From Blasia pusilla (lineage: Eukaryota; Marchantiophyta; Marchantiopsida; Blasiales), in contig CM114271.1 in assembly GCA_050084515.1 (NCBI GenBank), positions 12,338,001 through 12,402,000 of the forward strand: 64,000 nt of DNA, written 5' to 3'. The notes under the pieces were generated by a model, which was given only the letters and a program-made list of their open reading frames with translations, had not been told where the DNA came from and made no database searches. The position numbers and the translations under genes were made by a program. Positions 24,110 through 35,834 of the stretch are shown piece by piece (the first letter of the stretch is position 1; every line of letters starts with the position of its first letter).

Positions 24110-24945
24110 GATAACACGGGCAAATCTCGAAAGACTTGGGACAGACTTTCTGGTCGGTTCAGGAATCTGAAACGGCGTTTCGCGCCTAGCGGTTCCAACT
24201 GTCCAATGGACATCCAATGAGTTCCTCACCAAGACTTGCACGAAGTGAATCTCCGGTTGGAATCCAAGTGTAGCGTACAAAGTCCACTCCCTTGGATTAG
24301 GTTTGGGTTTCGAGTTCCAACGCCAAACTCCCGTTCCATCCCGTGCCTCTGAAACGCCGTTTGGCGCCCAAAGTGGGGATTCGTGTTCCGAGACATCTCG
24401 GAGAGACTCCTCCCTTACTAGTACTTCTGGGGATCTCCGAGGGCCCCCTACATTTAGGGAAAGACACCCGGGCCTCTCCAATTGGCCCTCAACCCGATTG
24501 CTCTCTCAATCGTTTTCGGCCAATATCTCAGCGTGTACTATGCGTTTGTTGAGATCTTTATTGCGTTGGAAGAGTCTCAAGATCAGCTTTCCAATGCGCC
24601 CTTTCTTGTCCCGAACGCATCTCGGAGCTCAACGTTATGGTCCTAAACACAGTCAGATTCTCCCAAACGCTAGTCGTGTTCCAAACTGGTTCTCACCTCT
24701 TTGGAAACCAACCTCCCAAGACTCAACTCTTCTCAAGTCTTGGCTCGCGTTTGGTCTAGGTTTCCTGGTCGCGACCACTAACGCATGAAACGTACAACTC
24801 TGTTCCGTGTTTCGTCTCTTAAACTTTTCCAAGAGACTTTTCCAAACGCCTCTCCAAAGCGCAAACCTCGCAGCGTGAGTTCACTTGAGTTCTGATGTTT
24901 CGCTTGGCGCCTATTTGGTGTTGTTTGGTTAAGAGGGTCACGACA
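24110..24945 (-). repeat. Probable chromovirus LTR, copy 3 (family A, minus strand)
   Basis: Reverse complement of copies 1 and 2. Its minus-sense start is TGTCGTGACCC at 24945. It shares the leading CCCTC.TAACCAAAC, the ACTCAACTC.TCTCAAGTCTTGG region and the CCCAAAGT blocks. No adjacent chromovirus coding sequence; probably a solo LTR. Confidence 0.62.
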
Positions 24946-24994
24946 ACCTACCACGAAGACAAAGCATCAGGGTTGCACATGGAAAAAGTCAATG

Positions 24995-25284
24995 TCCGCG
25001 GACTTATGTCCGTCTTATGGACGGACATGTCCGTGCGGGCCCGGGTACACGCGGCCCGCACTAGAGCCCCTCAAGAGCCCACCCAGAGCCCCTCAAGAGC
25101 CCACCCAGAGCCCACCGCGTAGACCCGGGTTGACGGAGCCCGCACTCGTTGCGAGGCCTACGGCAGGCGCACAACTAGCCCCGCAATTGGTGCGGGCTCC
25201 GTCAACCCGAGTGTGCACACCAGGCTCTGGGGCGGGCCGGGTATGTCTGAGGACATGTCCCTCCCATGGACGCACTTGTCCGTT
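24995..25284. repeat. GC-rich foldback or MITE-like element
   Basis: About 290 bases, much richer in GC than the flanks. The ends are imperfect inverted repeats built on GGACATGTCC and GTCCGT words. Inside is a perfect 19-bp inverted repeat (25127-25145 with 25190-25208) and a 22-bp tandem repeat, 2.4 copies, at 25063-25114. No coding motif. Confidence 0.5.
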
Positions 25285-26880
25285 TCTGTGCAACCTTGCA
25301 AAGCATCCTACCCTATTTATCCTCCACTAGCTAATCATGACAAACCATTAGCTACAATTCCCATGGTCTAGTAAAGTACATCTACCAGACAGACATGTGA
25401 TTGCCTTCTACAAAAGTATAACCTTCAAGATTAGGATCATTCTTGAATTTCGTTGCTTTCACAACTCAAATGCAACTCCCAACTGTGTGTCTATGAAGGT
25501 GTTGCTTGATAAGGACAGAAATGTCTCTCTTCTCCTTGCTTACATCTGATGTCATCTTTCTCATCCATGAGAAAATAACGCTTACATACATAGGTCTCGA
25601 CCTTAGTCTACATGCGAATTTCAAGGGAAACTTGTGCTTGTTGCCCTCCATTTCCAACTGTGATTGGTGTACTAATATGATGTATTTCCAAAGACTACCT
25701 ATGGAGTGCCAAAGACTATCAACTTATCAGTCTAGCATGGGCGTGTCAAGGAGTTCAGCATGAGCATGGCTCTCATGCTCGGGCAGGTAGGGCTTCCACT
25801 CACGTCGTAATGAGGACATGCTGCATTCTACTCTACAAACGAGTATCTTCTTACATGTAATAACAAGAACTAAGCATGTTAGCGGAAATGTTGGTTACAC
25901 AATAAGGGGGCTAACTGAGTGTAGAACTTTCCAAGTATGCCTGCGTAGAAGAGTCGGCATACCCGCCAGCCTCGTAAGCAAATGCCTCAAGGTTTTGGTT
26001 TGGGATTTTTTTGTGACGATAGTGTTTCAAAGTGGATATCCTCTTCAAACGTCAAATGGAAATGAATCTCGTACTGTACAAAACGATGATAATGTTGAGA
26101 ATTATGAATTACCAACTGCCAGGAGTTACTTAATGCGTACGTGTGGGAGACCGGAAGCCTTCAAGACTCCATCTCTGGATAAATTCGGCGATGTGCGTAT
26201 AGGGCACATACGCCGAAATGATATCGGCCATAATTTGATTTCATTTCAAACCCCTGCGACGATGCCCGGGAATCCGGGATTCTATGGTGAATCTATGATA
26301 GGAGCAGCTTAGGAGTTAAGGCACATTACGGTTACCCTAGAGATGACGCTGATGAACGAAGAGGTCAAACTACGAGACCAGGCGTGGTTTACTCACTCAC
26401 GCGAAGTCAATAACATAGTTTTTTGGAGCGGACCTATAAGACATTCCGTTGATGTAACGGACGGAATAGAATGAACTAGGAGGCGGAGAATATCTTCACA
26501 ATAAGTCGACTTTGGCAATGACCTTAAATAAAAATTGTGGATATTGCTGAGATGAAGACAGTTCCGACACCAAATCAAAGATTTCCTTGTAAAAATGTTG
26601 AATTTCTGACTGGGATTTGCAAATTACTTGACCGGAATGACTTCCTGTCGGCAATTCGCCGATATGCGTAGTATCTACCCGAGCCTTGGAGCACATAGAG
26701 GGACGGAGCGGGAGGGAGCATACATGGGCTTTCCCGCCAGATCCTGGTTGGTATGAATGAAGCTCCAATTACAAGGCACCGTCCATAAATCGGCCATCCC
26801 GTACGTGTAGCGAGGGCAGAGGCCAAGGAGAGTCTAGAAACGGTCCTTCGGCTTTGCAAGTTTGCAGACGGACGACCCAG
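25285..26880. other. No recognisable gene
   Basis: Several short open frames (for example 25818-26312 plus) lack any domain I recognise. A small imperfect hairpin lies at about 26185-26218 (TTCGGCG / CGCCGAA arms). Confidence 0.4.
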
Positions 26881-27130
26881 GGTCCGGGGAGTTTTTCCCC
26901 GGGAAACAGCTACTTACCGTTTTCCCTGTCCGGAATCGGATTTTCCCAAATGTCAATCGGTAATGGAAGATAGTTTTTAAAACAGGTCGAATTTATGATG
27001 TTTTACTTTTGCTACAGTCAATTTCTGAAATTTTAAAATTTTAAATAGCACATTTTCTATTCTTTTGGAGGCCCCAGCCAATTTCCGGCTCAATTTCAAA
27101 ATAACCGGCTGAATTTTTTCCTTTGCATAA
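26881..27130. repeat. CCGG-rich repeat, family C (edge copy)
   Basis: Shares the CCCGGGAA / CCGGAAT / CGGATTTTCCC word style with 31120-31420, 32090-32480 and 34400-34760. Non-coding. Confidence 0.35.
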
Positions 27131-27199
27131 CCTCCTTTGTATAACTTGGATCCTATAGAAACGTCACCAACTAAAGATCCTAACTCTCCAAAATCATCA

Positions 27200-27398
27200 T
27201 CTCAACTTTCTTCCTTGGCAGGGTTTGAACTTGGCAAGCCTCCCACCACTTGGGAAACAAGGATTATCCATTTGACATTTTTCTTAAGTCTTGGTATTCT
27301 TATCTTCACTCCCCCTATATCCCACATTCACATCCTTAGCAGGAATTGAACCTGGCCAGGATTCCCACCAATTGGGAACCAAGGATCCAACCCCTTCA
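27200..27398 (-). repeat. Two tRNA-like direct repeats (SINE-like fragments)
   Basis: Read on the minus strand, two units about 120 bases apart contain CAGGTTCAATTCCTG and CAAGTTCAAACCCTG, resembling a T-arm / RNA polymerase III B box, each preceded by CCCAA.TGGTGGGA. They could be SINE ends. No complete tRNA fold is visible. Confidence 0.35.
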
Positions 27399-27439
27399 TA
27401 GTACATTAAAGGTTTTATCACAAAACCTTTAATGTACTA
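27399..27439. repeat. Perfect 18-bp hairpin
   Basis: TAGTACATTAAAGGTTTT and its exact reverse complement are separated by five bases (ATCAC). Confidence 0.9.
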
Positions 27440-27572
27440 CAAAAGGGACCCTAACCTCTCATCCCTCCATCCCCACCTACTAAACATCTGAAATTGGTGC
27501 ACTTGGACAATCTTCTACACTTGCTGCCTCTATTGGAGTGTCCACGTCATTCACGTATTTCTCAGGATTAGA

Positions 27573-29700
27573 TTACACATATCTAAAGTGTGCAGAATTT
27601 TTCCAAAGCACTATCGACTCGACCAAAAGATCCTGATAGTCAACAATCTTCCCCTCCAATGCTATCCTAAGAATAGCATGTAAACGCTTAGTCATTAATC
27701 TATTACGACACTTTGTCTCAATCATATTCTGCACAGAGAAAGCTCTCTCACAAATCGAAGTACTCACACATTGTACCCTAGCAATGTTAGCTAATACAAG
27801 CAAATTTGAGAACTTACATTGCAAGGATGGACTCCAACTTACCATTGTCCACAGATCTCGAAAGTTCATGTCTTTCCATTCTGTCATGGCCATGAGCTTA
27901 AATGAATGAAACTCTAGTTTTATAGCTGCTCAATTCACAATAGCAGGTTGCAATTGAACCCTCACAGGAGAATCTCTTCCAAAATGTGCACAAAGATCAT
28001 CAACATCCTTGCAACCCCGACTATTTAACCCCACAAGCCTTGAGGGCATATGCAGAGGATTCAAAATCCTCATTGCACCTATCAAATTATTGTCCCTGAA
28101 TCGATCTTCTAAGGCCGCACATACATTCTCAGCATAACTTTTCTGGAAAGTTAGAGCAACCAGTAAATCCTTTCCAGTAGGATCCCTCAACATTTCAATA
28201 CTATGGTACTTTCTACTCCTGATCTCAGATTGCAATCATTTTAAATAACCACCAGGGGGTCCAAAATCAAGTCAGAGATGGTAACCTGTTGCCTCCAAGA
28301 ATGTAGAAGTATTCAAGTCATGACTCTCCATCACAAAGTTCATTGTAATCGAGGAAATTTCAGAATTCATAATAGTACCAATGGTACTAACATCTACAAA
28401 CTTGTATTGGAAAACCTTACTCAAGTTAGCAAGTATACACAAAATGTCTGCCAAAAAATACAACTGGTAGATCATTTGAAATGATCCCAACTTGTTGTAC
28501 ATATTAGGAGCATTACCATCGTCTTCAGAACGGGGAATAGCCCTGAAATATGTTAGGACAAACTCCAACTAATCACACAAAGTAGTCACGGCTTGCCATC
28601 GTGACAACCAACGAATTTTATGATATCTTTTCATGACCCTCTGAGAATCATTCAACTTCTCCTGCAAAGCTGCAAGACCACACTTCCTCTTTGAAGACCT
28701 TCTAAAGTATCCAACTATAGTATTCAAGATAGAATCTATTTCTATAGATACATCTTTACACCCTGCTCCTTTGGCTGCTCTCAAAGCAACTAAGTTAGTT
28801 CTATGCGCAACGCAATGCACAGATAGCAAAAAATGATTCACCTTTTGCTTCAACTGAGAAGCTACTCCATTTTGACTACCTACCATAGTGGAGGCTCCAT
28901 TTGATCCAAAAGCCACCATCTTAGAACTATCTAGTCCACAATCCTTGATCAACTCTATAACATTGTTAGTAATTGAATTAGAACACTTCTCTAGACATTG
29001 CAACAATCCTATATAAGAATTCTCCACTTGCTCCTCTTGTATGTATATTGCAAATACTACAAGGTGACCCGTTACTGAAATATCAGTAGACTCATCAATC
29101 ATGATCCAAAAAAAAGGGGATATTTGCACTTACAGAAGGGTTCTTCTATATAGCACTTGATTGATATAATAACACATTTCAGCACCACTCTTCTCATCCT
29201 GGTATAAATCTCGGGTAATTGGTGCATTCACAGAAAGAAGCAACTTACACAGATTCGGAAATTTGGCAAAAGCCATGGCTTCCTTCGTAATAAAATATGT
29301 GCACTTCAACAAAGTCAACAAGGCAGTGTCACAAGTCCTATTAGTACTGGCAATGGCCTTGACCACGGACCCGTTTCTTATATTTGCAGCCCAAGAAAGC
29401 TTCACATGTTCATTAGACTTACCATGATTTGTAAAGGCCAAAACCTTACAATTTATGGCACCATCTCTTGCAAAGGAATTCTTGCCCTTCCCCTTTTTAC
29501 AAACATTGCAAAATATTCTACCGGATTCTTCATGAAATTCTATCCAATCAAATAAGGTGTACCATACATCCTTCTAAGCCAATCGATTCTTCTCGACTTG
29601 ACTTTCAGAAGGACCACTAGATTTGTCCATTTCCTGCCCATCCGATGATCTTGACCCCGACCGACTTCTGTCCTCTGGAAAATCTTGCCTTACTTCTTTG
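27573..29700 (-). pseudogene. hAT-superfamily transposase pseudogene
   Basis: From about 29640 down, a BED/TTF-like zinc region reads FDWIEFHEESGRIFCNVCKK followed by the NHGKSNEHVKLSW stretch. After a frame change near 29130 the catalytic region follows with WIMIDESTDISVTGHLVVFA, MVAFGSNGASTMVGSQNGVA, LLSVHCVAHRTNLVAL and IRWLSRWQAV. At 27573-27893 is the C-terminal dimerisation domain (VQCVSTSICERAFSVQNMIE, RNRLMTKRLHAILRIALEG). DESTD, the HC.AHR.NL block and the ERAFS block are hallmarks of hAT transposases of the DUF4371 type. From 29129 down everything shares one frame, broken only by stops near 28569, 28240 and 27900. It is close to full length. Terminal repeats and the 8-bp target duplication were not found. 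Confidence 0.88.
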
Positions 29701-30420
29701 TTTAACTCTCCCTCATAGTTCGCCGTCTCTTAGCCATCTATGACAGAACAATAATGTCCAAGCAGATAGAGGTTGGAACTCACCTAGTGTAGTTTAGGTC
29801 AAGGAACTTTAAGACCTTTTTAAGTCACAAGTTCCCACCCTTAACCGAAAGCAAAAGTCTGTTTGCAATGACGAAAAGTAAACAATAACGAAAAGGAAAA
29901 CTTGTTGCATATATGCACAAGAAGGGCATCAACTAAAATTCTAAAGCATGTAAAAGAGCAAATTGAAAGCCTCAAAAATTGTGATAAGAAACCTATCAAG
30001 TTATAAATTCTGTCTAAATACATAGCATGCTAAAGGCGATTGTGAGTACTATAATACTCTCGTTGAATGGAGTATCCAAAGGCCTGACTAATCTGCAAAA
30101 ATGCTGTGCAAGCAGAAGTGGCTCGCGAGCAAAATCAGAAGATTGCGGAGCAAACAGACAGATTGAATCCTTGACAGACTACAGAGCTGAATATAGATTT
30201 CTAGGAAGAGCGAAGTTTCGCAGCGTTCGAGAGAGATCCGGATGTCAGGTGCTGCGGCTACTCCATTGTTTCAATGGGGGGAGATTCTTCGTTGATACGC
30301 AACAGCATTGTAGCGGACTAGTCATGAAAGGAAAGAAAGCGTCAACAAAGTCGACACCGCTGAAGCCTAAGGGCGTGCAAATTCAGGAGACAAGTCTGAA
30401 TAGCATAGTCAGAATCCAAA
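29701..30420. other. No recognisable gene
   Basis: Between the hAT transposase and the GAGAC-rich tract. An open frame at 30027-30632 (plus) is rich in Ser, Arg and Glu. Its end runs into the repeat, so it is probably not a gene. Confidence 0.4.
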
Positions 30421-30860
30421 CAAGAGATAGTAGTCATTCATTGACAAGTCCGAGCTGCAGAGCAAGAGTCGAGAGTCGCAGCCACATAGTGAGACTCGAG
30501 ACACAGAGCGAGAGCTACAGCCGCGTAGCCGTAGTGCCTCAAAATGAAAGTCGAGACTCAACTCGAGAGTCACCCGTAGTGCCGCACTATCTTGCAGAAC
30601 AAGAGCAAGAGTCCGGACAGAGCAAGAGTTGACAGTCGAAAGTCGAGAGAGTCACACGTTCTCACCGTCTCACACCCGTGTGCCGTAGTGCCGCTGCTGG
30701 AGCACTGTCTCGCACAATGTGAGAGCAACAAAGAGACGAGACGAAGTCACGAAGAGACGCTGCTGCCGCACTGTCTCGCACAATGTGAGAGCAACAAAGA
30801 GACGAGACGATGTCACGAAGAGACGAGACGAAGAGACGATTGTCGGGACTGGAGACGCGC
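30421..30860. repeat. GAGTC/GAGAC-rich tract with a 66-bp tandem duplication
   Basis: Dense GAGTC, GAGAC and CGAGAC words throughout. From about 30693 a unit containing ACTGTCTCGCACAATG is repeated with a period of 66 bases (30704 and 30770). Non-coding. Confidence 0.75.
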
Positions 30861-31119
30861 AGGCTGAGAATCGTGAGATCACAAGGAAAATGGCATCCCT
30901 AAGCTCCACTCGACCCACTACCCCCTCAGACCCTCCGGAGTCTGGAATCCGAATGTGTACTATGTAGCATCACGACCGCGAAGGCGGCTTGCCCTAGAGC
31001 GGACGGCTTCAAACGCCCAGAAAGAATCTAACGGACGTCACGAAGTGGTCAGGGTCCATTCAAATGCTGCCACCTCGTCCTCCCGTCTTCTAAGTTTTCC
31101 GATGCTCGGCTAGTACCCC

Positions 31120-31420
31120 GGTGATAATCCGGCTATCCGAAATTGCAAAACAGTGCTATTCCAGCAATACCTCCCGGGAACAAACATTTTCCCGACCAGA
31201 TTCTCCCGGCAAATAACAAACGTCCGGAGTTTTTCCAGGGGAACCAGTATATTCCCGGTTTTTCATACCCGGGATGGGTAAAGCCGGTTTGCGAACCGGT
31301 TTCACCGTTCGAACGCCGGTTTCGAAACCCCAATTTCCTGCCAGTTTTTTCTGATTTCGACCGGCTGAGATTACTCGTAACCCGGATCTCCCCGATCACT
31401 GCCGGGGATATGGCCTCGTC
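31120..31420. repeat. CCGG-rich repeat, family C, copy 1
   Basis: Ends with TTACTCGTAACCCGGATCTC and GATCACTGCCGGGGATATGG, which closely match 34585-34630. Contains many CCGGTTT and CCCGG words. Non-coding; mobile-element class unknown. Confidence 0.5.
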
Positions 31421-31967
31421 GGATAGAGTGGGGAAGCTCCAGTGCCCGGCGTCTGGAAGTTAAGTTTGGCGAACCGAAACATGCAGGCCAAAGTTGTTCA
31501 GGACTTGCTATGTTCTGGGGAGAACTGGCTGGGATCATCTCCCGAACAGACAGGAGGACATTACCCGGTCGTACCAGATGGAACAAGGAGAGTAGGCGAC
31601 GCAGACCGTCCGTCTGGTGTGTTGTCAATGACGAACCCCGCTCACTGCCAAAGCGTACTATCTGTAGGGTGATCCCGTTAGGTTCATTTTAGCTGCAGGG
31701 TAAAAATGGATATGTGGGGAGCGAATCCCGGGAGAATTCAGGGAACTGTGATTGATAGAGGGCGGGGGCTGGTCGGAGTATGCGACACCAGTCACGACAG
31801 TCGCTCGGTCGGGTCTGATTGGGTACGCTTGCGGGTGTTTTCCCTGCGCTGCGCGGTCCGGGCTGGAGTTGGGCATATTTGGTTCAGCCATGATGAAGCT
31901 CTCTTCATATCTCCGCCGACGGAGGGCGACGGAAGTCCAGTGAGTAGGGCGGAGGCGAGGGCGCCGC

Positions 31968-31988
31968 GGGGGGGGCGGGGGGTGGGGG
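31968..31988 (+). repeat. G-quadruplex-prone run
   Basis: G8, C, G6, T, G5: three long G runs that can supply four G-triplets with very short loops. Confidence 0.8.
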
Positions 31989-32089
31989 CACGCTACTGCG
32001 CGTGCGTGCAGCCTGGCGCCCTGTGACGCTTCATCAGCGGGCGATTAGACTTTTCGAGCTCCCCGGTTTTTCCCCGACACCAAGAGGGT

Positions 32090-32480
32090 CTGATCGGGAA
32101 TTTCCAAATATCAGCCGGTTTTTTTCAATTTTTACAAAGAAACTGCATTTCCCGGGTCGGTTTCTTTCCGAGACTGTGCCGATCCGATCGGAAATTCTTA
32201 AATTTTACCGGCTGACATTACAAAGAATGCCGGTTCTTGGCGCCCGTAGCGCTTCATTGATTAATTACGTGAAGCTGCAATGGGGTGAAGGACTGCAGGA
32301 ACAGCGGCTTCATCGTATGGATGCCGGCAAGCCGCGGGGTGTCTCTTAAGCAAGGCTTGGGTAATTACTTTAGACGTACCGGGATATTTCCGACAGGAAG
32401 CGATCCCGGTCCAGGCATTTGCGAATCCTAGACGGCAATTCCCGGATTTTATATCCAAAAACTTTATTTAAATTCTGAAA
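32090..32480. repeat. CCGG-rich repeat, family C, copy 2
   Basis: AGCCGGTTTTTTTCAATTTTT, TTTCCCGGGTCGG and TTTTACCGGCTGACATTAC show the same composition and word order as the copies at 31.1 and 34.4 kb. Non-coding. Confidence 0.4.
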
Positions 32481-34399
32481 ATTCACTGGGAAATTATAAA
32501 TAACTTTTCATAAATTCATAAAATAGAATTCCCGAATTTAAAAGAATGCCCTCACTGGCCAAGCGCTGCTGCTTTTCGTTCTCTTCAGGGACTGCGACGA
32601 TGTCAAGCCGGACCCTCCGAGCTTTCTCCCGGCGGATCCGCAGTCCAGTACTCTTCCCCACGTGAAGCAGACACGTGAAGCGGCAAAGGTCCATGGCGTC
32701 GACGACCCTGCCAGGGATTCAGTCTGACGGGACGGGACTTGTGTCTGACCTTTGCGTGCTGGGAGTGGGGATTTCTAATGGGGAAAAGGCCGGCTAGATA
32801 GACTTGAATCCTAAAGATCGTGTATTTAAATCTAATTTCTTAATTAAGGCATGTGTCAGACTAATCCACCCGTGTTTCCCATGCACAGGCGCAGCCTCTA
32901 AGAGTCTAATCCGGCGCTGCCTGTACCACGGCATGGGGTCCCAATGGAGCGAGGGAGAGTGAATGCGATATTTGGATACCGTCAATAGCTTATCAGAGCA
33001 GGTCAGGCGTATTGTTGCAGGGCTCTCAATCATCGAAAGCGCCTCGTTCTTCCGGGATCCCAGAGAGCACGTGGGGTTCTAGGGCAGGCAATGATTCGTT
33101 CTCACCGTGCGCTCACCATCCCGCTCGCCGGTGCACAATGCCAAACGCGCCAGCTAGCCATTGCCCTGCCCGGCCGGTGGTGGCGGACATTCCTTCTCAT
33201 CTGCTGAGGCCATTCCAGAGTCAAGACTCTTGCCAACCTACCGAGAGACCAGACTTTCAACCCATCTCCACCGGGAGACCTGCTAGCCCCGGTATGACGC
33301 TTCTGTTCTGATGCCGGGCGTGACCGGCCCATCTGCCAGCGCGGTTTACGCAAGAGGTTGTTGCCCAGCTTTGCCGCCTGATACGGTCGGGAGCAGGGTT
33401 TCACTGCCAGAACTACAGTTACCGTACTTGCAACCTGTTTGACCCAGGTTCTTGCACAATAAATGATTTCGTATACGGCGGTGCTTTTTTTGCGACGTGA
33501 AATCGTATTTCCTAAGCAGTCGCACGAAGCCCCACTCCTTGCAATGACTTGGGTTTGGTTCGAAGGCATCACCGAAGCAAAGTCTCGGAATGATCACTAA
33601 TTTCTGTTTTACTTGCGGCTTCAATGAAATATTCCCGTGCGCGAAATGGGTTGTTAGTACGGTTTATTGAGAGCCGTTCGTCGTCAGGCGAGGATGGGCA
33701 CGAGTTCGTCCCGAGATTACTCTGAAGTAAAACTCTACCCGACTCACTGACCGAGTCGTTGGGTTCGTTGGGTTTGGATCCGGTAACGTAGGTCAGGTTA
33801 ATCCACAACCTAAAGCAAGTCCGTCAGAAGATCGGGCGAGAGCAAGGAGCAAGTAGACGAAATAAATGTGAATTTCAAATAGCTACTCTATGATATCTAT
33901 CGATTGATCGAAAGGAGTCTGTCTGACACATGAATTTGCAGTTTGTGGGGAGGGGAGGGGATTGCCACTTGACAACCTTGACTTGACCAGCGGAGGCACT
34001 TGACCGACGACTGGATCGGAGGGAAACGGATTTCTACTGTTCGTTCTTTCCCATCAATGCTCTCTCTAATTCTGCTCGTGCGCTTGGAGGCCGGTTTCCG
34101 CCGGGAAGGAGAAGAAAGAGAGGCGGCCCGGGGGCCCCACCGCACGCTCTCCATTAACACTGGCCTGATATGGTGCTTTTCCCGCTGCCACGTACCGCTC
34201 CGCTGGTCGATGGGCAGCTCATCAGATATCGTACTAATTTAATATGACCTAATCTAATCAACTCGAAGTCTCGAACTAATCGATTCTTCCCTCGCCCTCG
34301 TACGAATGCGATCAGATTCCCTCCCCTAGTCTTCCGTGTACGTATGGGGGGAGGCCATGCGTAGTCCTTTCCACCTATATGGCTGGCCGAAGGGGAGGA
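32481..34399. other. No recognisable gene upstream of the IDD gene
   Basis: Open frames up to 156 codons (33102-33572 minus) show no domain. The stretch is of mixed composition with no clear repeat. It may hold distal regulatory DNA of the IDD gene. Confidence 0.4.
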
Positions 34400-34760
34400 A
34401 AGGGACCCGGGGAGCAGGGTTCGGGGAGTCTTTTCGTGGGACCCGGTACATTACCGGGAATGATAAATTCTCGTTTTTGAACCGGTTTTCAGATACGAAA
34501 TATAAAGATCGTCTTCAAATCCAACCGGTTTTTCGTAGGCAGTTTTAAAATTAATCGGCAATTCTCAGATTTAACCTGCTAGCCTTACTCGTAACCCCGG
34601 ATTTCCCTGATCATTGCCCGGGAGATGCGGTTCTCGATTCGGAGATTGGTGGTGATGAAATAATAAGGGGTCTCAATGGAGGCATGTAAAATATCCGGAA
34701 GTTTTCCCGATGGGAAACGAATCCTAGCCGGATGGAATTTTATAGGCCCGGGTAGAGCAG
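34400..34760. repeat. CCGG-rich repeat, family C, copy 3
   Basis: Contains TTACTCGTAACCCCGGATTT and CTGATCATTGCCCGGGAGAT, matching 31367-31412. It lies about 260 bases upstream of the IDD promoter candidate. Confidence 0.5.
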
Positions 34761-35020
34761 ACGCTATTGAATACGATCGTATCACTTATATATATGTATT
34801 TGGTATTTATACATAGTTTTAGAGTATGTGTACCACATGAACTTTTACCCGGGTGCCTAAATGATGGGAATCAAAAGCCAAAGCGTCCATCATCAAGAAT
34901 ATACAAAATTATACATATACATTTTATATTTTTGTGTGATGGGCGATGATCTTCCGAGTATAGTTGAGGAAAAGGAAAGGGGTACGTTGGCAAATAAATG
35001 ACGAGTCTAAGGGGGAAGGA

Positions 35021-35031
35021 AATATATATAT
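35021..35031 (+). promoter_or_regulatory. Candidate TATA box of the IDD gene
   Basis: AATATATATAT lies about 800 bases before the start codon and about 200 bases before the CT-rich, presumably transcribed leader. No transcript data support it. Confidence 0.3.
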
Positions 35032-35228
35032 GGGTATGTCAAGAAGGCCTAGAGCGATGGCAGGCCAGGTACCAAGCAAAAGTCCACAAAACAACATATC
35101 CTCTGCCCAAGGGTTCAAGCATCCATCTCATCTTTCACCGGATCGTTTTGCTGTATTAGCCCGTTTGCCGTTCATTAGGCCATCCTCAAAACCCACTCGT
35201 GGCCCTGTGTCCCGGACAGTCCACTCTG

Positions 35229-35251
35229 CCACCGCCACCGCCACCGCCACC
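35229..35251 (+). repeat. (CCACCG)n short tandem repeat in the leader
   Basis: Nearly four CCACCG units in the probable 5' untranslated region of the IDD gene. Confidence 0.9.
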
Positions 35252-35816
35252 CGATAGCTGGACGGACCAGAGCTAGTCGAGTGTGTTTCGGTGGAGCACG
35301 AAGCAAGCACAAGACCGGCAGCATTCTGTAGCACTGGACTGCTTCCAGAGAGGGTATCTGTCTGCCACTCTTGTTGTAGCATCTCGAGATTTCTTTCTCG
35401 TCTCTCACTCGTGTACCCCCGCGTGTAAGAACTGGTCGTTTCCTCTTTTGGGTCGCACACAGCTCGAGGTGGGAGCTCCGATCATAGGTTGAAGAGCCAT
35501 CGATTGAAAAAGAAAGGCTTCATACTTGCGAGTAGATACCGAGTAGCGGAAGTCAAGTGGTGTGTTGCGAAGGAAGTGTGACTCGGGGCCAAATTGGGTT
35601 GCTCGTGCAGTAATTGAGACACCGAAACGTGGCCAACCTGCAGGCGCGGCTCTTTGCCCCTCTTCTCCTCCAGAAAGAGTTAGCGGACGCCTTATCCTCT
35701 CGCCTCCTTCTCCCTCTCTCACTCTCACACAGTCTCGTTCCCCCCTCCTCGCTCCTTGCGTGGCTTTAAGTAGATAGGTGCCCTCTCGCTGGGGAAACGT
35801 GAGACCAGCGAGACGC

Positions 35817-35834
35817 ATGGATAGACTGAGGTGA
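35817..35834 (+). CDS. Five-codon upstream ORF overlapping the IDD start
   Basis: ATG at 35817 opens a frame of five codons (MDRLR) whose TGA at 35832-35834 overlaps the IDD start ATG at 35834-35836, giving TGATG. Such stop-start overlap could couple termination to re-initiation. It is seen directly in sequence; translation is inference. Confidence 0.5.
   Translation: MDRLR

Noticed and set aside
24303-24788. 161-codon plus-strand frame
   Set aside because: Lies wholly within the minus-strand family A LTR; no domain.
31420-31640. Possible 5S rRNA fragment (GTCTGGAAGTTAAG)
   Set aside because: Only one short word resembles 5S; the rest does not fit its internal control region or length.
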